NCBI GenBank assembly: GCA_017522945.1
Contig: JAFWXT010000055.1
Span: forward strand, 1-49,450
DNA length: 49,450 nucleotides
Reading direction: 5' to 3'
Source: Clostridia bacterium
Lineage (GTDB): Bacteria > Bacillota > Clostridia > Christensenellales > Borkfalkiaceae
Made by a program: the position numbers and the translations under genes. Positions 34,642-44,427 of the stretch are shown here, one piece after another (the first letter of the stretch is position 1; every line of letters begins with the position of its first letter). The notes under the pieces are model-generated. The model was not told the origin of the DNA. It did no database searches and saw only the letters and a program-made list of their open reading frames with translations.

Positions 34642-34723
34642 TTATTAGGTGGCTTTTTTATCGCAATCTTATATAACGAAAAGTTGATTTATCAACTTAT
34701 TTAAGGACTTTTAGTTTTTTTCA
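34642..34723. repeat. 82-bp direct repeat, right copy
   Basis: Identical to 29549-29630, 5093 bp away. It lacks the left arm of the pot terminator stem (preceding bases are GCC, not the terminator arm), so it carries only the downstream half of that hairpin. Confidence 0.95.
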
Positions 34724-34730
34724 GTACAAA

Positions 34731-34770
34731 AAAACTGTGGGTAAAATACTTACTCACAGTTTTGTTTTTT
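34731..34770. terminator. Terminator downstream of the FTR-like gene
   Basis: Long imperfect stem (AAAACTGTGGGTAA with TTACTCACAGTTTT) with T runs on both strands, just outside the right 82-bp repeat. Confidence 0.8.
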
Positions 34771-34816
34771 ATATTTCATTTTACATATATAGCACAAATT
34801 GCGCTAAAACTAAAGA

Positions 34817-35014
34817 TTATTTACTTTTGTAATATAAATAACAATGGCAGTATCCTTCAAAGTTTTCGTCTTTTATTTGGTCGCGAAATTCTTTGCACAT
34901 ACATTTTGTTTCTGGCGTGCGTTCGCGACGGCAAGGACAATAACCACCCGTTTGCTTTAAGCCTTCTTGAACGGCTTTTACTACTTCTTCATTAGTGTTT
35001 AATGTTACTTTCAT
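34817..35014 (-). CDS. Ferredoxin-thioredoxin reductase catalytic-chain-like protein
   Basis: 65 residues. Six Cys in three CxC pairs (C26/C28, C38/C40, C56/C58) match the FTR catalytic subunit: CPCR, then CMCKEFRDQI, then CHCYLYY. The family binds a [4Fe-4S] cluster next to a redox disulfide and passes ferredoxin electrons to thioredoxin-like partners. No variable chain is nearby; small stand-alone versions occur in anaerobes. The start is preceded by GGAG at a usual distance. Confidence 0.88.
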   Translation of the reverse strand: MKVTLNTNEEVVKAVQEGLKQTGGYCPCRRERTPETKCMCKEFRDQIKDENFEGYCHCYLYYKSK

Positions 35015-35036
35015 AATTATTGCTCCTTATACTAAA

Positions 35037-36413
35037 TTATAATAAACTTGTAAAATGCTTTTCTTGAATAGTTAAAACAACTTTAACTTCTTGATTATTA
35101 CGAATAAGCGTAATGGTAAAACTATCGCCCGGACGAACGTTTAACATATAATCAACGATAAAAAAGGTGCGCGTAATTTCAATTAAATTATCGTTATGCT
35201 CGATACTAACAAGCGTATCACCTACGAATATTTTACCGAACGCTAACGAGCCTACGTTTACTGCTTGAACTACAACATTTTCAACAATTTGAGTCATTTG
35301 AAGCTCGTCATTATACACAGCTGAAGATTCTTCAGCTGAAACAGTAATACCCATCAAGCCTTTTGTAACACCTGTTTTTCCATGCGACGCATTCCAAATA
35401 ATATTTTCAGCAACAGCCTTTGCTAAGTTGCCAGGAATTGCGTAGCCTACGCCTTCAACGTCGCTCGATACGATTTTTGCGTTAACTATACCAACTAATT
35501 CCCCTTTAGCGTTAAACATTCCGCCACCAGAGTTACCAGGGTTAATAGCCGCATCTAATCTAATACTACGGTATTGGATAGGCTCGCTAGAATCATCAAT
35601 TTGCAAATCAATATATTCTGAATCAACGCTTATAATACCCTTAGTTGCCGAAATGCCTGCTCCATCGGGATTACCTATTGCAATAGCGGTTGAGCCAACC
35701 TTTATATGATTGCTATCGCCAAAAGTAACTGGAGTTGCATTGCTATTTTTTAATACATCACTATTATCAACGTTTAAAACTGCAATATCGTAAGTCATGC
35801 TTCCGCCAACTATAGTTGCTTCGATAGCATAATCAACCACTTCTTGACCATATAAAAACAACTTAACTGCTTTTGCTAACTTATTAGTTCCGTATGCCGA
35901 TGAGTTGTGTATTACGTGATAATTAGTAATTATAAGAGCGTCGCCATTTTCTTTATCCAATTTATAAATAACGCCTGCGCCCATAGAATATCCGGTAGTT
36001 AATTGATCGCCGTTTAATACTTGAAACTCAGCTGCTACACTCACGGCACTAAAAAGTGCGCTATTTATTGCAGTTTCGGCATCGTAATCGGTAACCTTTG
36101 AATCAAGATATTCCTTTAAAAACTCTAAAAAAGTACCATCGTAGCCGTTTTGCTTAGCAGACTGATACAAATCTTCAATGGAAATTTCGGTTGCGTCCTT
36201 ACCGTCTTCACCGTTAATACCATTAATACCGTCCTTACCGTCAGTTCCTTTTAAAGATTCAAGCCATTCTTGTTCTGTACCTTTAAAACCGTTTTTTACA
36301 GCTATATCGTATGCATTGATAATCTCTTTATCATTGCCAAAACAAGCGGTAAATGTTAAGCAAGTTACTACTACAACTGCTAATGCTATAATTTTTTTAA
36401 AAACGTTTTTCAT
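35037..36413 (-). CDS. HtrA/DegP-like serine protease lipoprotein with a collagen-like spacer
   Basis: 458 residues. Lipobox LTFTAC (Cys 24). Residues ~40-75 combine an AVKNGFKGTEQEWLESLKG unit with a short Gly-x-y run (GTDGKDGINGINGEDGKD), a spacer seen in surface proteins. The protease has His 166 (TNYHVIHN), Asp 209 (YDIAVLNV) and Ser 295 in NPGNSGG, an intact triad. A C-terminal PDZ-like domain (about 345-450) follows. It should act outside the membrane on misfolded proteins. Unlike the 15745 paralogue, its active site looks normal. Confidence 0.9.
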   Translation of the reverse strand: MKNVFKKIIALAVVVVTCLTFTACFGNDKEIINAYDIAVKNGFKGTEQEWLESLKGTDGKDGINGINGEDGKDATEISIEDLYQSAKQNGYDGTFLEFLKEYLDSKVTDYDAETAINSALFSAVSVAAEFQVLNGDQLTTGYSMGAGVIYKLDKENGDALIITNYHVIHNSSAYGTNKLAKAVKLFLYGQEVVDYAIEATIVGGSMTYDIAVLNVDNSDVLKNSNATPVTFGDSNHIKVGSTAIAIGNPDGAGISATKGIISVDSEYIDLQIDDSSEPIQYRSIRLDAAINPGNSGGGMFNAKGELVGIVNAKIVSSDVEGVGYAIPGNLAKAVAENIIWNASHGKTGVTKGLMGITVSAEESSAVYNDELQMTQIVENVVVQAVNVGSLAFGKIFVGDTLVSIEHNDNLIEITRTFFIVDYMLNVRPGDSFTITLIRNNQEVKVVLTIQEKHFTSLL

Positions 36414-36555
36414 TTTAACCTACTTTTTGCGTATATAATACGCTAATAAAATTTTAAATAGTAAACAAAAAATACAATAATTTATTTTATGTTTTAGTTG
36501 CAAATCTTAAAAAGATATGCTATAATTATAAAAAATATGATTGTTTAGGTGAACT

Positions 36556-36915
36556 ATGTTTGATTTTTTTACTAAAACGCAAAAAACAAAAAAGAATAAA
36601 CCGGCCCTCCAAACCGAACAAAAAACTCAAACAGGCGCTCAAAGAGCAAGCCTTAACTTTAATCAATCGGCTGAAAGCAATTCAGCTGGCGGAATAAAGA
36701 TTTTTTATCCACGCTCTTTTGACGACGTTTCTGATATTATCGATAGTTTAATTATGGGTAAACCCGCTATCGTTAATTTAAAAGAAATTAAAGAAACAAC
36801 TGCTCAACGCGTGCTTGATATTATTTGTGGCGCAGTTTATGCATTAAAGGGTGGGCTTTGCGAACTTGAAACTAATATTTACGTTATCACACCCGACGGT
36901 GTTTCAACAAACTAA
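36556..36915 (+). CDS. sepF: Cell-division protein SepF
   Basis: 119 residues. A polar linker (about 10-48) is followed by the SepF core: KIFYPRSFDDVSDIIDSLIM, KPAIVNLKEI and the RVLDIICGAVYALKGGLCEL stretch. SepF tethers FtsZ to the membrane through an N-terminal amphipathic helix (MFDFFT region). AGGTGA precedes the ATG, and a terminator follows. It stands alone rather than in a ylm cluster. Confidence 0.92.
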   Translation: MFDFFTKTQKTKKNKPALQTEQKTQTGAQRASLNFNQSAESNSAGGIKIFYPRSFDDVSDIIDSLIMGKPAIVNLKEIKETTAQRVLDIICGAVYALKGGLCELETNIYVITPDGVSTN

Positions 36916-36958
36916 TTAAATATTATCACACCAAACTTAAATAAACTTAAAAACCATT

Positions 36959-36988
36959 TAAAACGTTAGTAAAGGCTAACGTTTTTTT
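36959..36988 (+). terminator. Terminator of sepF
   Basis: Stem AAACGTTAG/CTAACGTTT followed by T, in the gap between sepF and engB. Confidence 0.88.
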
Positions 36989-37037
36989 ATTTTAGTTTTA
37001 CCTATTTTTTGTCGTTTAATCAACTTATTGGCGCACT

Positions 37038-37673
37038 TTATTCTTCTTCGCCATCTTCGCTTTCACTTTCAACTTCACTATTTATCATATTATAAGTTTG
37101 TGTAATTTTATCAAGTAAAAGCAAAATTTTCTCTTTACCGTAACTATTTTCGTTAGAAACGGCAATTAAGTTATCTTCGCCGAGAGCAAGTCTATCCGCA
37201 ATGCGTTTTACTTCTGGTTTAATTTTTGTTTTTGCGAATTTATCGGCTTTTGTACATATTACGTTAAAAGGTATTATGTAATGATTTAAGTAATTTATAA
37301 AATCTATATCGTCGGCATTTGGTTCACGCCTAATATCTAAAAGTAAAAAGGCGTGGTCTAAATGCTTTTTATCGGCAAAAAAGTTTTCAATAGTTTTTGC
37401 CCACTTAATTTTTTCGCTCTTTGATACTTGAGCAAAACCGTAACCTGGCAAATCGGCAATAACAAACTCGCCAAAATCAAAATAGTTAACAAGCCTTGTT
37501 CTGCCTGGATCACGAGAAGTTCTAGCAAGTTTTTTGCGGTTTGCAAGCATATTTATAAACGAACTTTTGCCTACGTTACTTCTACCACACACGGCGATAA
37601 TAGGCTTATCAAAACTCATAAATCCGCTTTTATCGGCGGCTGATTTTAAAAATTCGGCGTTTTTGATTACCAT
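37038..37673 (-). CDS. engB: Ribosome-biogenesis GTPase EngB (YsxC)
   Basis: 211 residues. P-loop GRSNVGKSSFI at 30-40, RDPGRTRLVNYF (switch I region), DLPGYGFA (G3) and CTKADK (G4). The family assembles the 50S subunit. GAGGT precedes the ATG. It follows lon by nine bases, the lon-engB order of Bacillus, probably one operon. The C-terminal tail is acidic (ESESEDGEEE). Confidence 0.95.
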   Translation of the reverse strand: MVIKNAEFLKSAADKSGFMSFDKPIIAVCGRSNVGKSSFINMLANRKKLARTSRDPGRTRLVNYFDFGEFVIADLPGYGFAQVSKSEKIKWAKTIENFFADKKHLDHAFLLLDIRREPNADDIDFINYLNHYIIPFNVICTKADKFAKTKIKPEVKRIADRLALGEDNLIAVSNENSYGKEKILLLLDKITQTYNMINSEVESESEDGEEE

Positions 37674-37682
37674 ATTTTACCT

Positions 37683-40106
37683 CTAAATGCGATTTTTAAT
37701 ACCTTCAATTACTTCATCAAATACCTTAGAAACTTCGCTTACAGGTATAAATTCGATTTGACTGCGAATTTCGCTAGGAATTTCTTCTAAATCTTTTTGG
37801 TTAGCCTTTGGAATAATTACCTTTCTAATACCAACGCGATAAGCGGCAAGCGCCTTTTCTTTTAAGCCACCGATAGGCAACACTCTTCCACGTAAGGTAA
37901 TTTCACCAGTCATTGCAATCTTTTTATTAACCGCTTTGCCAGTAAACGCCGAGCATAACGCGGTTGCCATAGTTATACCTGCAGAAGGTCCGTCCTTTGG
38001 TGTTGCGCCTTCTGGCACGTGAATGTGAATATCACGAGTTGAAAATAAGCTTTCGTCTATTCCGTATTTTAAAGCGTTTGAATGAATAAAGCTTATAGCT
38101 GCCCTTGCGCTTTCTTTCATAACGTCGCCAAGCTTACCGGTAAGTAAAATATCGCCCTTGCCAGGAACTAAGCTAACTTCAATAGTTAAAGTAGTACCGC
38201 CAACCGCAGTCCACGCAAGGCCGGTAGCTGAACCAACTTCGCTTTCAAAAACTTCATCGTCTTGGCTGTATTTTTTAACGCCTAAATATTTTTCAATATC
38301 GCTTGCGTTTAAAGTATATTTTTTCTTACCGCCGTTTTCAGCTATATCGTAGGCAATCTTTCTACAAACGCCACCAATTTCGCGTTCTAAATTTCTAACG
38401 CCCGCTTCACGCGTATAACCGTCTATAATCTCGTAAACGGCACTTTCATTAAATTTAACACGCTTTTCTTCAACGCCGTTTTCCTTTAGCTTTTTAGGTA
38501 CTAAATAGCGCTTTGCAATCTCATATTTTTCTTCACGAGTATAACCCGAAAGTTCGATAACTTCCATTCTATCAAGAAGTGGCGCAGGAATAGTATCAAG
38601 CGTGTTTGCGGTAGTTACAAAAAGCACGTCAGATAAATCGTAGGGAACTTCAAGATATCTATCGCGGAATGTTGGGTTTTGTTCGGGATCTAAAACTTCA
38701 AGTAACGCGCTTGCAGGATCACCGCGCATATCCGAAGAAATTTTATCAATTTCATCAAGCAAAAATAGTGGATTACTACTTCCTGCATTTTTTAGTCCGT
38801 AAATAATTCTACCCGGCATTGCTCCGATATAAGTTTTTCTGTGTCCGCGAATTTCGGCTTCGTCTTTAACACCGCCCAAACTCATGCGAACAAACTTTCT
38901 GCCCATTGCCCTTGCAATCGACGATGCAACCGAGGTTTTACCAACCCCTGGCGGACCAACTAAACAAATAATCGAACCACCGATTTTGCCTGTTAATTTC
39001 ATAACCGCAAGGTATTCGATAATTCTATCTTTAACCTTTTCAAGCCCGAAATGGTCGGCATCTAAAACCGCTTTCGCATCCTTAATGCTTTCACAGTCAA
39101 CAGTTTTTTCGTTAAATGGCAAATCCAAAATCCAATCAAGATATCCGCGAAGAACGGTGTAATCGGGCGAACTTGGATTCATTTTAGACATTCTTGAAAG
39201 CTCTTTAAGCGCCTTTTCTTCAACTTCGTTAGGAAGTTTTTTAGCAAGAATTGCCTTTTTGAGTTCATCCTTTTCATTCTCGTCATCACCAAGTTCTTGA
39301 TGAATAGCGCGAAGTTGTTCGCGAAGGTAATATTCCTTTTGCCCCTTTTCAACGTTTTTTCTAACTCTTTCGCTAATCTTTTTGCCCATTTCAGCAATTT
39401 CTTCTTGAGCAACAAGCGCTGTTAAAAGTTGTTCTGCTCTATCTAAAACGCTACGCGTTTGTAAAATAGATTGTTTTTCATCATCCATAATTTCGCTTTT
39501 AAATGATGCGATATTAACGAATGCGTCGGGGTCGGTAATAGCAAGAATTCTTTCAAGCTTGTCCTTATTGTCGTCACTATCGGGAGAAAGATCGCGGAAC
39601 TTTTCTTTAAGCAAGTTAATACAAGCGATAAGCTCACTTTCGGTAGAATCAAAAATAGGCTCGGTTTGTTCAACCTTAACCGAAAAATATTCGTCTGTAG
39701 TTACGTATTCGGTAATTTTTGCGCGATAAAGTCCTTCGATATGCACGCTAACGTTGCCCTCAAAGTGAAACATTCTTTTAATTTTACAAACAACGCCAAC
39801 GGTGTAAATTTGCGATGGCGTAGGGTCATCGATAAGTTTATCGCGTTGAGCAACCAAGAATATATTTTTTGCGCTTTCTTTCGCAAGGTTTAACGCTTTT
39901 AATGATTTTGCTCTGCCAACGTTAAAGGAAGTTGCAACGTTTGGAAAAATCACAAGCCCCTTCATTGCAACCATAGGAAATACGTTTTCACTTTCGGCAA
40001 TGATTGAAGGCGGAATTTCTTGAGATTGAAGCGATAGGTTATCGCCGTTGTCATTTGGTTTTAATTCAAGGGTGTTATCCCCTACTTTTTTAAGGTTATC
40101 TTCCAT
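37683..40106 (-). CDS. lon: ATP-dependent protease Lon
   Basis: 807 residues, normal length. An N-terminal LAN domain (about 40-245) precedes the AAA+ module: Walker A GPPGVGKT (384-391), Walker B FLLDEID. The protease domain has Ser 708 in PKDGPSAG and Lys 751 in GGLKEK, 43 residues apart as in E. coli Lon. It degrades misfolded and regulatory proteins in the cytoplasm. AGGTAG precedes the ATG. The gene ends in TAG, supporting a standard code. engB follows. Confidence 0.96.
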   Translation of the reverse strand: MEDNLKKVGDNTLELKPNDNGDNLSLQSQEIPPSIIAESENVFPMVAMKGLVIFPNVATSFNVGRAKSLKALNLAKESAKNIFLVAQRDKLIDDPTPSQIYTVGVVCKIKRMFHFEGNVSVHIEGLYRAKITEYVTTDEYFSVKVEQTEPIFDSTESELIACINLLKEKFRDLSPDSDDNKDKLERILAITDPDAFVNIASFKSEIMDDEKQSILQTRSVLDRAEQLLTALVAQEEIAEMGKKISERVRKNVEKGQKEYYLREQLRAIHQELGDDENEKDELKKAILAKKLPNEVEEKALKELSRMSKMNPSSPDYTVLRGYLDWILDLPFNEKTVDCESIKDAKAVLDADHFGLEKVKDRIIEYLAVMKLTGKIGGSIICLVGPPGVGKTSVASSIARAMGRKFVRMSLGGVKDEAEIRGHRKTYIGAMPGRIIYGLKNAGSSNPLFLLDEIDKISSDMRGDPASALLEVLDPEQNPTFRDRYLEVPYDLSDVLFVTTANTLDTIPAPLLDRMEVIELSGYTREEKYEIAKRYLVPKKLKENGVEEKRVKFNESAVYEIIDGYTREAGVRNLEREIGGVCRKIAYDIAENGGKKKYTLNASDIEKYLGVKKYSQDDEVFESEVGSATGLAWTAVGGTTLTIEVSLVPGKGDILLTGKLGDVMKESARAAISFIHSNALKYGIDESLFSTRDIHIHVPEGATPKDGPSAGITMATALCSAFTGKAVNKKIAMTGEITLRGRVLPIGGLKEKALAAYRVGIRKVIIPKANQKDLEEIPSEIRSQIEFIPVSEVSKVFDEVIEGIKNRI

Positions 40107-40256
40107 AATCTACCTATATTTATCCCCTTAGGGAGTGTTTAAGTTAATATTTTAGTTATTTACAAGTTTATATATTATATACTAAAATAACAATAAATGC
40201 AAGAAAAATGTAGTAAAATTTTGGTAAAATGCCTTTTAAGGCATTCAAAGTTTTAA

Positions 40257-41051
40257 TTATTTTAAAATATTTTTTAGCAAAAAGTTTCTAAATCCTTCGG
40301 GCAAAGAGCTAAAAATCTTTAATAAAAAACCCTGATTTATTTTGTAAACCATTTTAGGTTTTTTTGCGTTAACCGCCTTATAGAGCAGTTTTGCAAGTTT
40401 TTCGGGCGGAATATTTTTTGATGAAATGCTATTCATAATTTTAAAAAACTTTTTAGTATTTGCGCTGTATAACTTTGACCTTTCGCAAAGAGCATACATT
40501 TCTTGATTACTTTTATCAATCATTCCAGTATTGATTGCGCCAGGACGAACGGTTATAACCTTAATTCCAAGAAGGGATAGTTCAGCGCGAAGCCCTTGCG
40601 CGTATTTATCAAGCGCACTTTTAGTTAACATATAAAGACCGTTAAACGGCATAATTTTTTGTGGTGCAAGTTCGCTCGTAACTATAATAACTCTGCCCTT
40701 ATCTTTATAAAGCGGAAAGAAAATTTTATTAACAAGACACGCTCCAAAAAGGTTTATATCGTATGTATTTTTTAAACGCTCAAAATCAATTTCAATAAGC
40801 GAATCCATACGATAAACACCTGCAAGGTTAATAACTGCGCTTATTTCACTTGTATCTTTAGCAACAATTTCAAACGCATTTTTAACAGATTGCTCACTTG
40901 TAATATCGCAAGCAATTGAAATTAAATTTTCTTGTTTTTCACAATTTTGGGTAATATCTAAGCAAAAAACCCTATATCCATTTTGTAAAAAATAGTTTAC
41001 AACGGCACTGCCTATTCCGCCGTTTCCACCAGTAATAACAACGCTTTGCAT
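40257..41051 (-). CDS. Short-chain dehydrogenase/reductase
   Basis: 264 residues from the ATG at 41051, which has AAGGA seven to eight bases upstream; a longer frame reaches back over the divergent promoters and is unlikely. The Rossmann TGGNGGIG, NLAGVY, and active-site YMLTK (YxxxK) identify an SDR with NAD(P) cofactor. The C-terminal third is more hydrophobic and basic. Substrate unknown. It is divergent from a second SDR, sharing an 84-bp promoter region. Confidence 0.88.
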   Translation of the reverse strand: MQSVVITGGNGGIGSAVVNYFLQNGYRVFCLDITQNCEKQENLISIACDITSEQSVKNAFEIVAKDTSEISAVINLAGVYRMDSLIEIDFERLKNTYDINLFGACLVNKIFFPLYKDKGRVIIVTSELAPQKIMPFNGLYMLTKSALDKYAQGLRAELSLLGIKVITVRPGAINTGMIDKSNQEMYALCERSKLYSANTKKFFKIMNSISSKNIPPEKLAKLLYKAVNAKKPKMVYKINQGFLLKIFSSLPEGFRNFLLKNILK

Positions 41052-41082
41052 AAAAAAATCCTTAAAAATAATTTCTTTTAAC

Positions 41083-41111
41083 ATTATAGCATAAATGTGT
41101 TGATAATTCAA
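41083..41111 (-). promoter_or_regulatory. Promoter of the minus-strand SDR gene
   Basis: -35 TTGAAT (41106-41111), 17-bp spacer, -10 TATAAT (41083-41088), read on the minus strand. Its -35 abuts that of the divergent gene. Confidence 0.65.
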
Positions 41112-41128
41112 TCGTTTTATGCTATCAT
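41100..41128 (+). promoter_or_regulatory. Promoter of the plus-strand SDR gene, predicted leaderless start
   Basis: -35 TTGATA (41100-41105), 17-bp spacer, -10 TATCAT (41123-41128). The expected start, about 41135, is at the ATG at 41136. Confidence 0.55.
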
Positions 41129-41135
41129 TTATCAT

Positions 41136-41957
41136 ATGAGCAAGAAATGGTATGACAACACAACGGTTATAATAACGGGTGCAAGCTCGGGTTTCGGTAA
41201 ACTTTTAGCGCAAAAACTTGTAAAAAATCATAATTGCAAGGTAATAGGTATTGCAAGAACGATTTCAAAACTTGAAGATTTAAAACAAGAACTTGGCGAA
41301 AATTTTAGTTATTACCCCTTTGACGTTAGCGATAACAGCAAGTGGGAAGAGCTATATAAAACGCTAACCGATAATAATATTTCGGTTGATATTTTAATTA
41401 ACAATGCTGGCATTTTACCACCCTTTAAAAAGTTTGAAAACACAACCATTGAAAGCGTTGAAAAGGTAATGCAAACAAACTTTTTTGCAAGCATTTATGC
41501 GGTTAAAAATATGATGCCACTAATTAAAAAGTCGCCAAATAGAGCGATTATTAATATTTCAAGTTCTGCTGCGCTATCAACCGTTGTAGGTACTGTTAGT
41601 TACTCGGCATCAAAAAGCGCGCTTAAAAGCTTTACCGAAAGTTTAGCGCTTGAAAACGATGATTTTTATATTTCACTCGTATGCCCAGGTTTTGCAAAAA
41701 CCGAAATTTTTCGCTCGCAAAAGCAAGGTAGCGAAAAAGAAAACTTGCTACTACAAAAGGTTTGTTCAAACCCTGAAAAAATTGTTAATAAACTTTTAAA
41801 AAAGTTGGCTAAAAAGAAAAAACGCATAGTTTTAGGCGCTGATGCAAAGGCTATGGACTTTTTCACTCGATTATTTCCAACGCTCACTTTAAAGGCTATT
41901 AAATGGGTTTTAAAAAAGAGCAAGGTAAGCCTATTTGACGAAGTCTTTTTAGAATAA
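41136..41957 (+). CDS. Short-chain dehydrogenase/reductase
   Basis: 273 residues. TGASSGFG binds NAD(P); LINNAGILPP and YSASKSALKS (YxxxK) are conserved. The family includes DltE- and 17-beta-HSD-like oxidoreductases; substrate unknown. The start at 41136 was chosen over an upstream ATG that lies between the -35 and the divergent promoter. No Shine-Dalgarno site is present, consistent with a leaderless message. A strong terminator follows the stop. Confidence 0.88.
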   Translation: MSKKWYDNTTVIITGASSGFGKLLAQKLVKNHNCKVIGIARTISKLEDLKQELGENFSYYPFDVSDNSKWEELYKTLTDNNISVDILINNAGILPPFKKFENTTIESVEKVMQTNFFASIYAVKNMMPLIKKSPNRAIINISSSAALSTVVGTVSYSASKSALKSFTESLALENDDFYISLVCPGFAKTEIFRSQKQGSEKENLLLQKVCSNPEKIVNKLLKKLAKKKKRIVLGADAKAMDFFTRLFPTLTLKAIKWVLKKSKVSLFDEVFLE

Positions 41958-41970
41958 TAAATAAAAATAC

Positions 41971-42004
41971 AAAAAAAGAAGTACGGCTTGTACTTCTTTT
42001 TTTT
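41971..42004 (+). terminator. Terminator of the plus-strand SDR gene
   Basis: Stem AAAAAGAAGTAC with GTACTTCTTTTT (41973-41984, 41990-42001), T-rich tail. Confidence 0.9.
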
Positions 42005-42105
42005 GTGAGTATTTTAAAATTTTAATACCATTTTATAAAGTATGTAACTTTTAAAGTTATAGTTTATTTTTTATTTTAACTTAATTTACAACCCATTGGA
42101 ATTTG

Positions 42106-42861
42106 TTAGTCTTCTTGAAATACAATATTTACAGTCCCAATGCCACCTTCAATATAAATATGATTTTGCCCGTTTCCGCTGCTGTAAAAATCGGATACAT
42201 TATTTCCATCAATAAAAATGCTTCCAATACCTTTTTTAATATCTACTTTATAATCATCTTTGCCACCAAAGAGTGTTAAATTAGATTCTCCAATGCCAAA
42301 CTTTAAATCACTATTTCCAAGTAAAGCACCGCTAAAATTCAGTTCCCCTACCCCCATCTCAAGCGTCAGGTTATTAAGCGTACCGCACGCAATGGTAATT
42401 TTTCCAGCACCGCCTTTTATCTCGGTTGTTGAAGAAACATAAAGACTCTCAAATCGCACGTCACCTGCACCCAGCTTTAATTCTATCGAAGCTGTGGACA
42501 AAGCAGGCGCCGTCAATTTTGCCGCGCCAGTTGTAATATTCACATCATCAAATATGATACTGTTGGGGACATAAAGTGTTAAAACCGCATTTGAATAGTT
42601 ACTATTGCTTTTGGCTTCATCGATAATTGTTAAAACACCGTCTGTTTCGGATACAGACAAGTATTTTAAATTACTTTCTACCAAAAATTCATCTCCGTAT
42701 TCAATTTTAAAATCGGCTGCATTTATTTGAATATCCAAAGAGTGGATATCGGATGTTATCTCATATGTTTTAAAATCATCCAAAACTACATTTTCATTGA
42801 CACAGGATGCAAGCGCTAACAACAACATAAATACTAATATTGTTATAATGTATTTTTTCAT
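42106..42861 (-). CDS. DUF4097-type beta-helix lipoprotein
   Basis: 251 residues from the ATG at 42861, which has GGAG nine bases upstream. Signal peptide with lipobox LALASC. From about residue 95 onward short beta repeats alternate (NITTGAAKLTAP, ELKLGAGDVRFESL, LEMGVGELNFSGALLG, FGIGESNLTLFGG), the beta-solenoid of DUF4097/DUF2807 proteins. Usually a surface-exposed or envelope protein of unknown role; in other bacteria such genes lie with envelope-stress regulators, but none is seen here. Confidence 0.82.
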   Translation of the reverse strand: MKKYIITILVFMLLLALASCVNENVVLDDFKTYEITSDIHSLDIQINAADFKIEYGDEFLVESNLKYLSVSETDGVLTIIDEAKSNSNYSNAVLTLYVPNSIIFDDVNITTGAAKLTAPALSTASIELKLGAGDVRFESLYVSSTTEIKGGAGKITIACGTLNNLTLEMGVGELNFSGALLGNSDLKFGIGESNLTLFGGKDDYKVDIKKGIGSIFIDGNNVSDFYSSGNGQNHIYIEGGIGTVNIVFQED

Positions 42862-42914
42862 ATAATATCGCTCCAATTTACAGGCTGATTTTTTATTTTA
42901 TTCAATTTTATAAT

Positions 42915-44336
42915 TTACCAATTAAACAAGTTAAAAAATCTACAACCGTCGATATTTGGTGGGGTTGGTTTCTTTGGATTTGGGTCGGTGCAAAGCGTAA
43001 ATTCAAGTTCGCAAGTGGGAAGCCCATTTTGTTTATAAGTATAACCATTTTCGGTTTTATTAAAGCCCTTTATAGTGCTTTCGGTTATATAGTAAGGAGT
43101 ATTTATAATAATTTCAATTTCTTTAAATCCCGCCCACGTGCTTGCAGGCGATAATAAATATACGTACTTATAAATGCCTGGCTTATAACTTAAATCAATT
43201 GAAGGATATATAGGTGCGGTAACGCAATTTACTATAGTTTGCTTTGGTAAAATAGTTATTTCATACTCGTACCAACGCATTAAATTAGAAATAAATCTTT
43301 CAATATAAGGTGAGTTTAGTTCAGCATAATCTTCAATTACGTTTAAGTTGGTTTTGCCGTTAATATTATCTTTAAAAGAACACAAAACTGCATTATACCA
43401 ATCTACCCTTGAAATGCCAAAATCTTCGCTATATTTTTCAAAAGCAAAGCTTTCAAAGGTGGTTGTTTGGGTGCTAATTAGCGAAACTAAACCAAAAATT
43501 TCTTCGCCGTTTTTCATCCCGCCGTTTTTATAACATTGCCAGGTTATAGGCTCGCTTAATGGCTCTCCAAAAGCGTAAATAGTTATATGATTGCCATTTC
43601 TAACAAACGCACCAAACCTACCTACACCATTGTTTTGAAGGTGATAACTGCTACAATGGGGAAAATAAATTTTAGTTTTACCGTCACCACCGTTCCAATC
43701 AAAGCCTGCGGTTGCCGCGGTATAATAATTGCCTACCTCAGAGCCGATTAGCCCTTCTTTATTTTCACCGCCAACTACGTAAGTATATTTAGTTACTGTT
43801 GTATTTGGCGTGTAAAAAGAATGAATTATATATTCATTTTGTAAATTTTTAAGGTCACCTTCTAAATTAAACTGCGAATTAGTTTTTAAAGTATAACGAA
43901 TTTTTTTATTTACAGGCTCGCCGTTTACCGTTATATCGTATTTTTCAGCGTCGGTTGCCGTTTCATATTCACCCGTTTGCTCGTTGTATGTATTAGCGTA
44001 ATCGGGTTGATTGCCAAAAGGAAAGGCAAGCGTTGCAGTTATAGTTAAATCGCTTGGGTTATAAAAAGTATATTCTGCGCTAACCTTAGCATCATACGCC
44101 AAAAACTCTTCAGCCGTAGCGTAATAATTAGATGGAAAGCGTGGAATATCAAAGGTTAAAATCTCTTTTTCAACCTGTATCGGGCAGTCTTCATCAAACA
44201 CCATAGCGCCCGTTGAACTAACCCCGCTCCAATGCCACTGTGCAGAATTTGCGCTTACTTTTATTGAAAAGGCAGATAAAATAAGCGCTGTTAAAGCTGT
44301 TAAACAAACCAATCTTTTTAATTTTGATTTCTTCAT
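42915..44336 (-). CDS. Secreted protein of unknown function
   Basis: 473 residues from the ATG at 44336 with AAGGAG upstream. A classical signal peptide ends near SIKVSANS (about residue 30). The body is beta-rich with many Tyr, Trp and Asn and no membrane helix: YTFYNPSDLTITATLAFPFG suggests immunoglobulin-like or carbohydrate-related sandwiches. No catalytic motif is recognisable. The C-terminus (KKPTPPNIDGCRFFNLFNW) carries no sorting signal that I can identify. Probably released or wall-associated. Confidence 0.7.
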   Translation of the reverse strand: MKKSKLKRLVCLTALTALILSAFSIKVSANSAQWHWSGVSSTGAMVFDEDCPIQVEKEILTFDIPRFPSNYYATAEEFLAYDAKVSAEYTFYNPSDLTITATLAFPFGNQPDYANTYNEQTGEYETATDAEKYDITVNGEPVNKKIRYTLKTNSQFNLEGDLKNLQNEYIIHSFYTPNTTVTKYTYVVGGENKEGLIGSEVGNYYTAATAGFDWNGGDGKTKIYFPHCSSYHLQNNGVGRFGAFVRNGNHITIYAFGEPLSEPITWQCYKNGGMKNGEEIFGLVSLISTQTTTFESFAFEKYSEDFGISRVDWYNAVLCSFKDNINGKTNLNVIEDYAELNSPYIERFISNLMRWYEYEITILPKQTIVNCVTAPIYPSIDLSYKPGIYKYVYLLSPASTWAGFKEIEIIINTPYYITESTIKGFNKTENGYTYKQNGLPTCELEFTLCTDPNPKKPTPPNIDGCRFFNLFNW

Positions 44337-44427
44337 ATTTTTCTCCTTGTAACGTAAACTACGTAAGCTATAATACAATCGCAAAATTGATATAATTAAA
44401 GCATTAGCGAGTTTTAATTTTTTTTAA

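Noticed and set aside
29549..34723. Classical integrative element with a recombinase
   Set aside because: No integrase, transposase or relaxase is seen in the interval; only the repeats support insertion.
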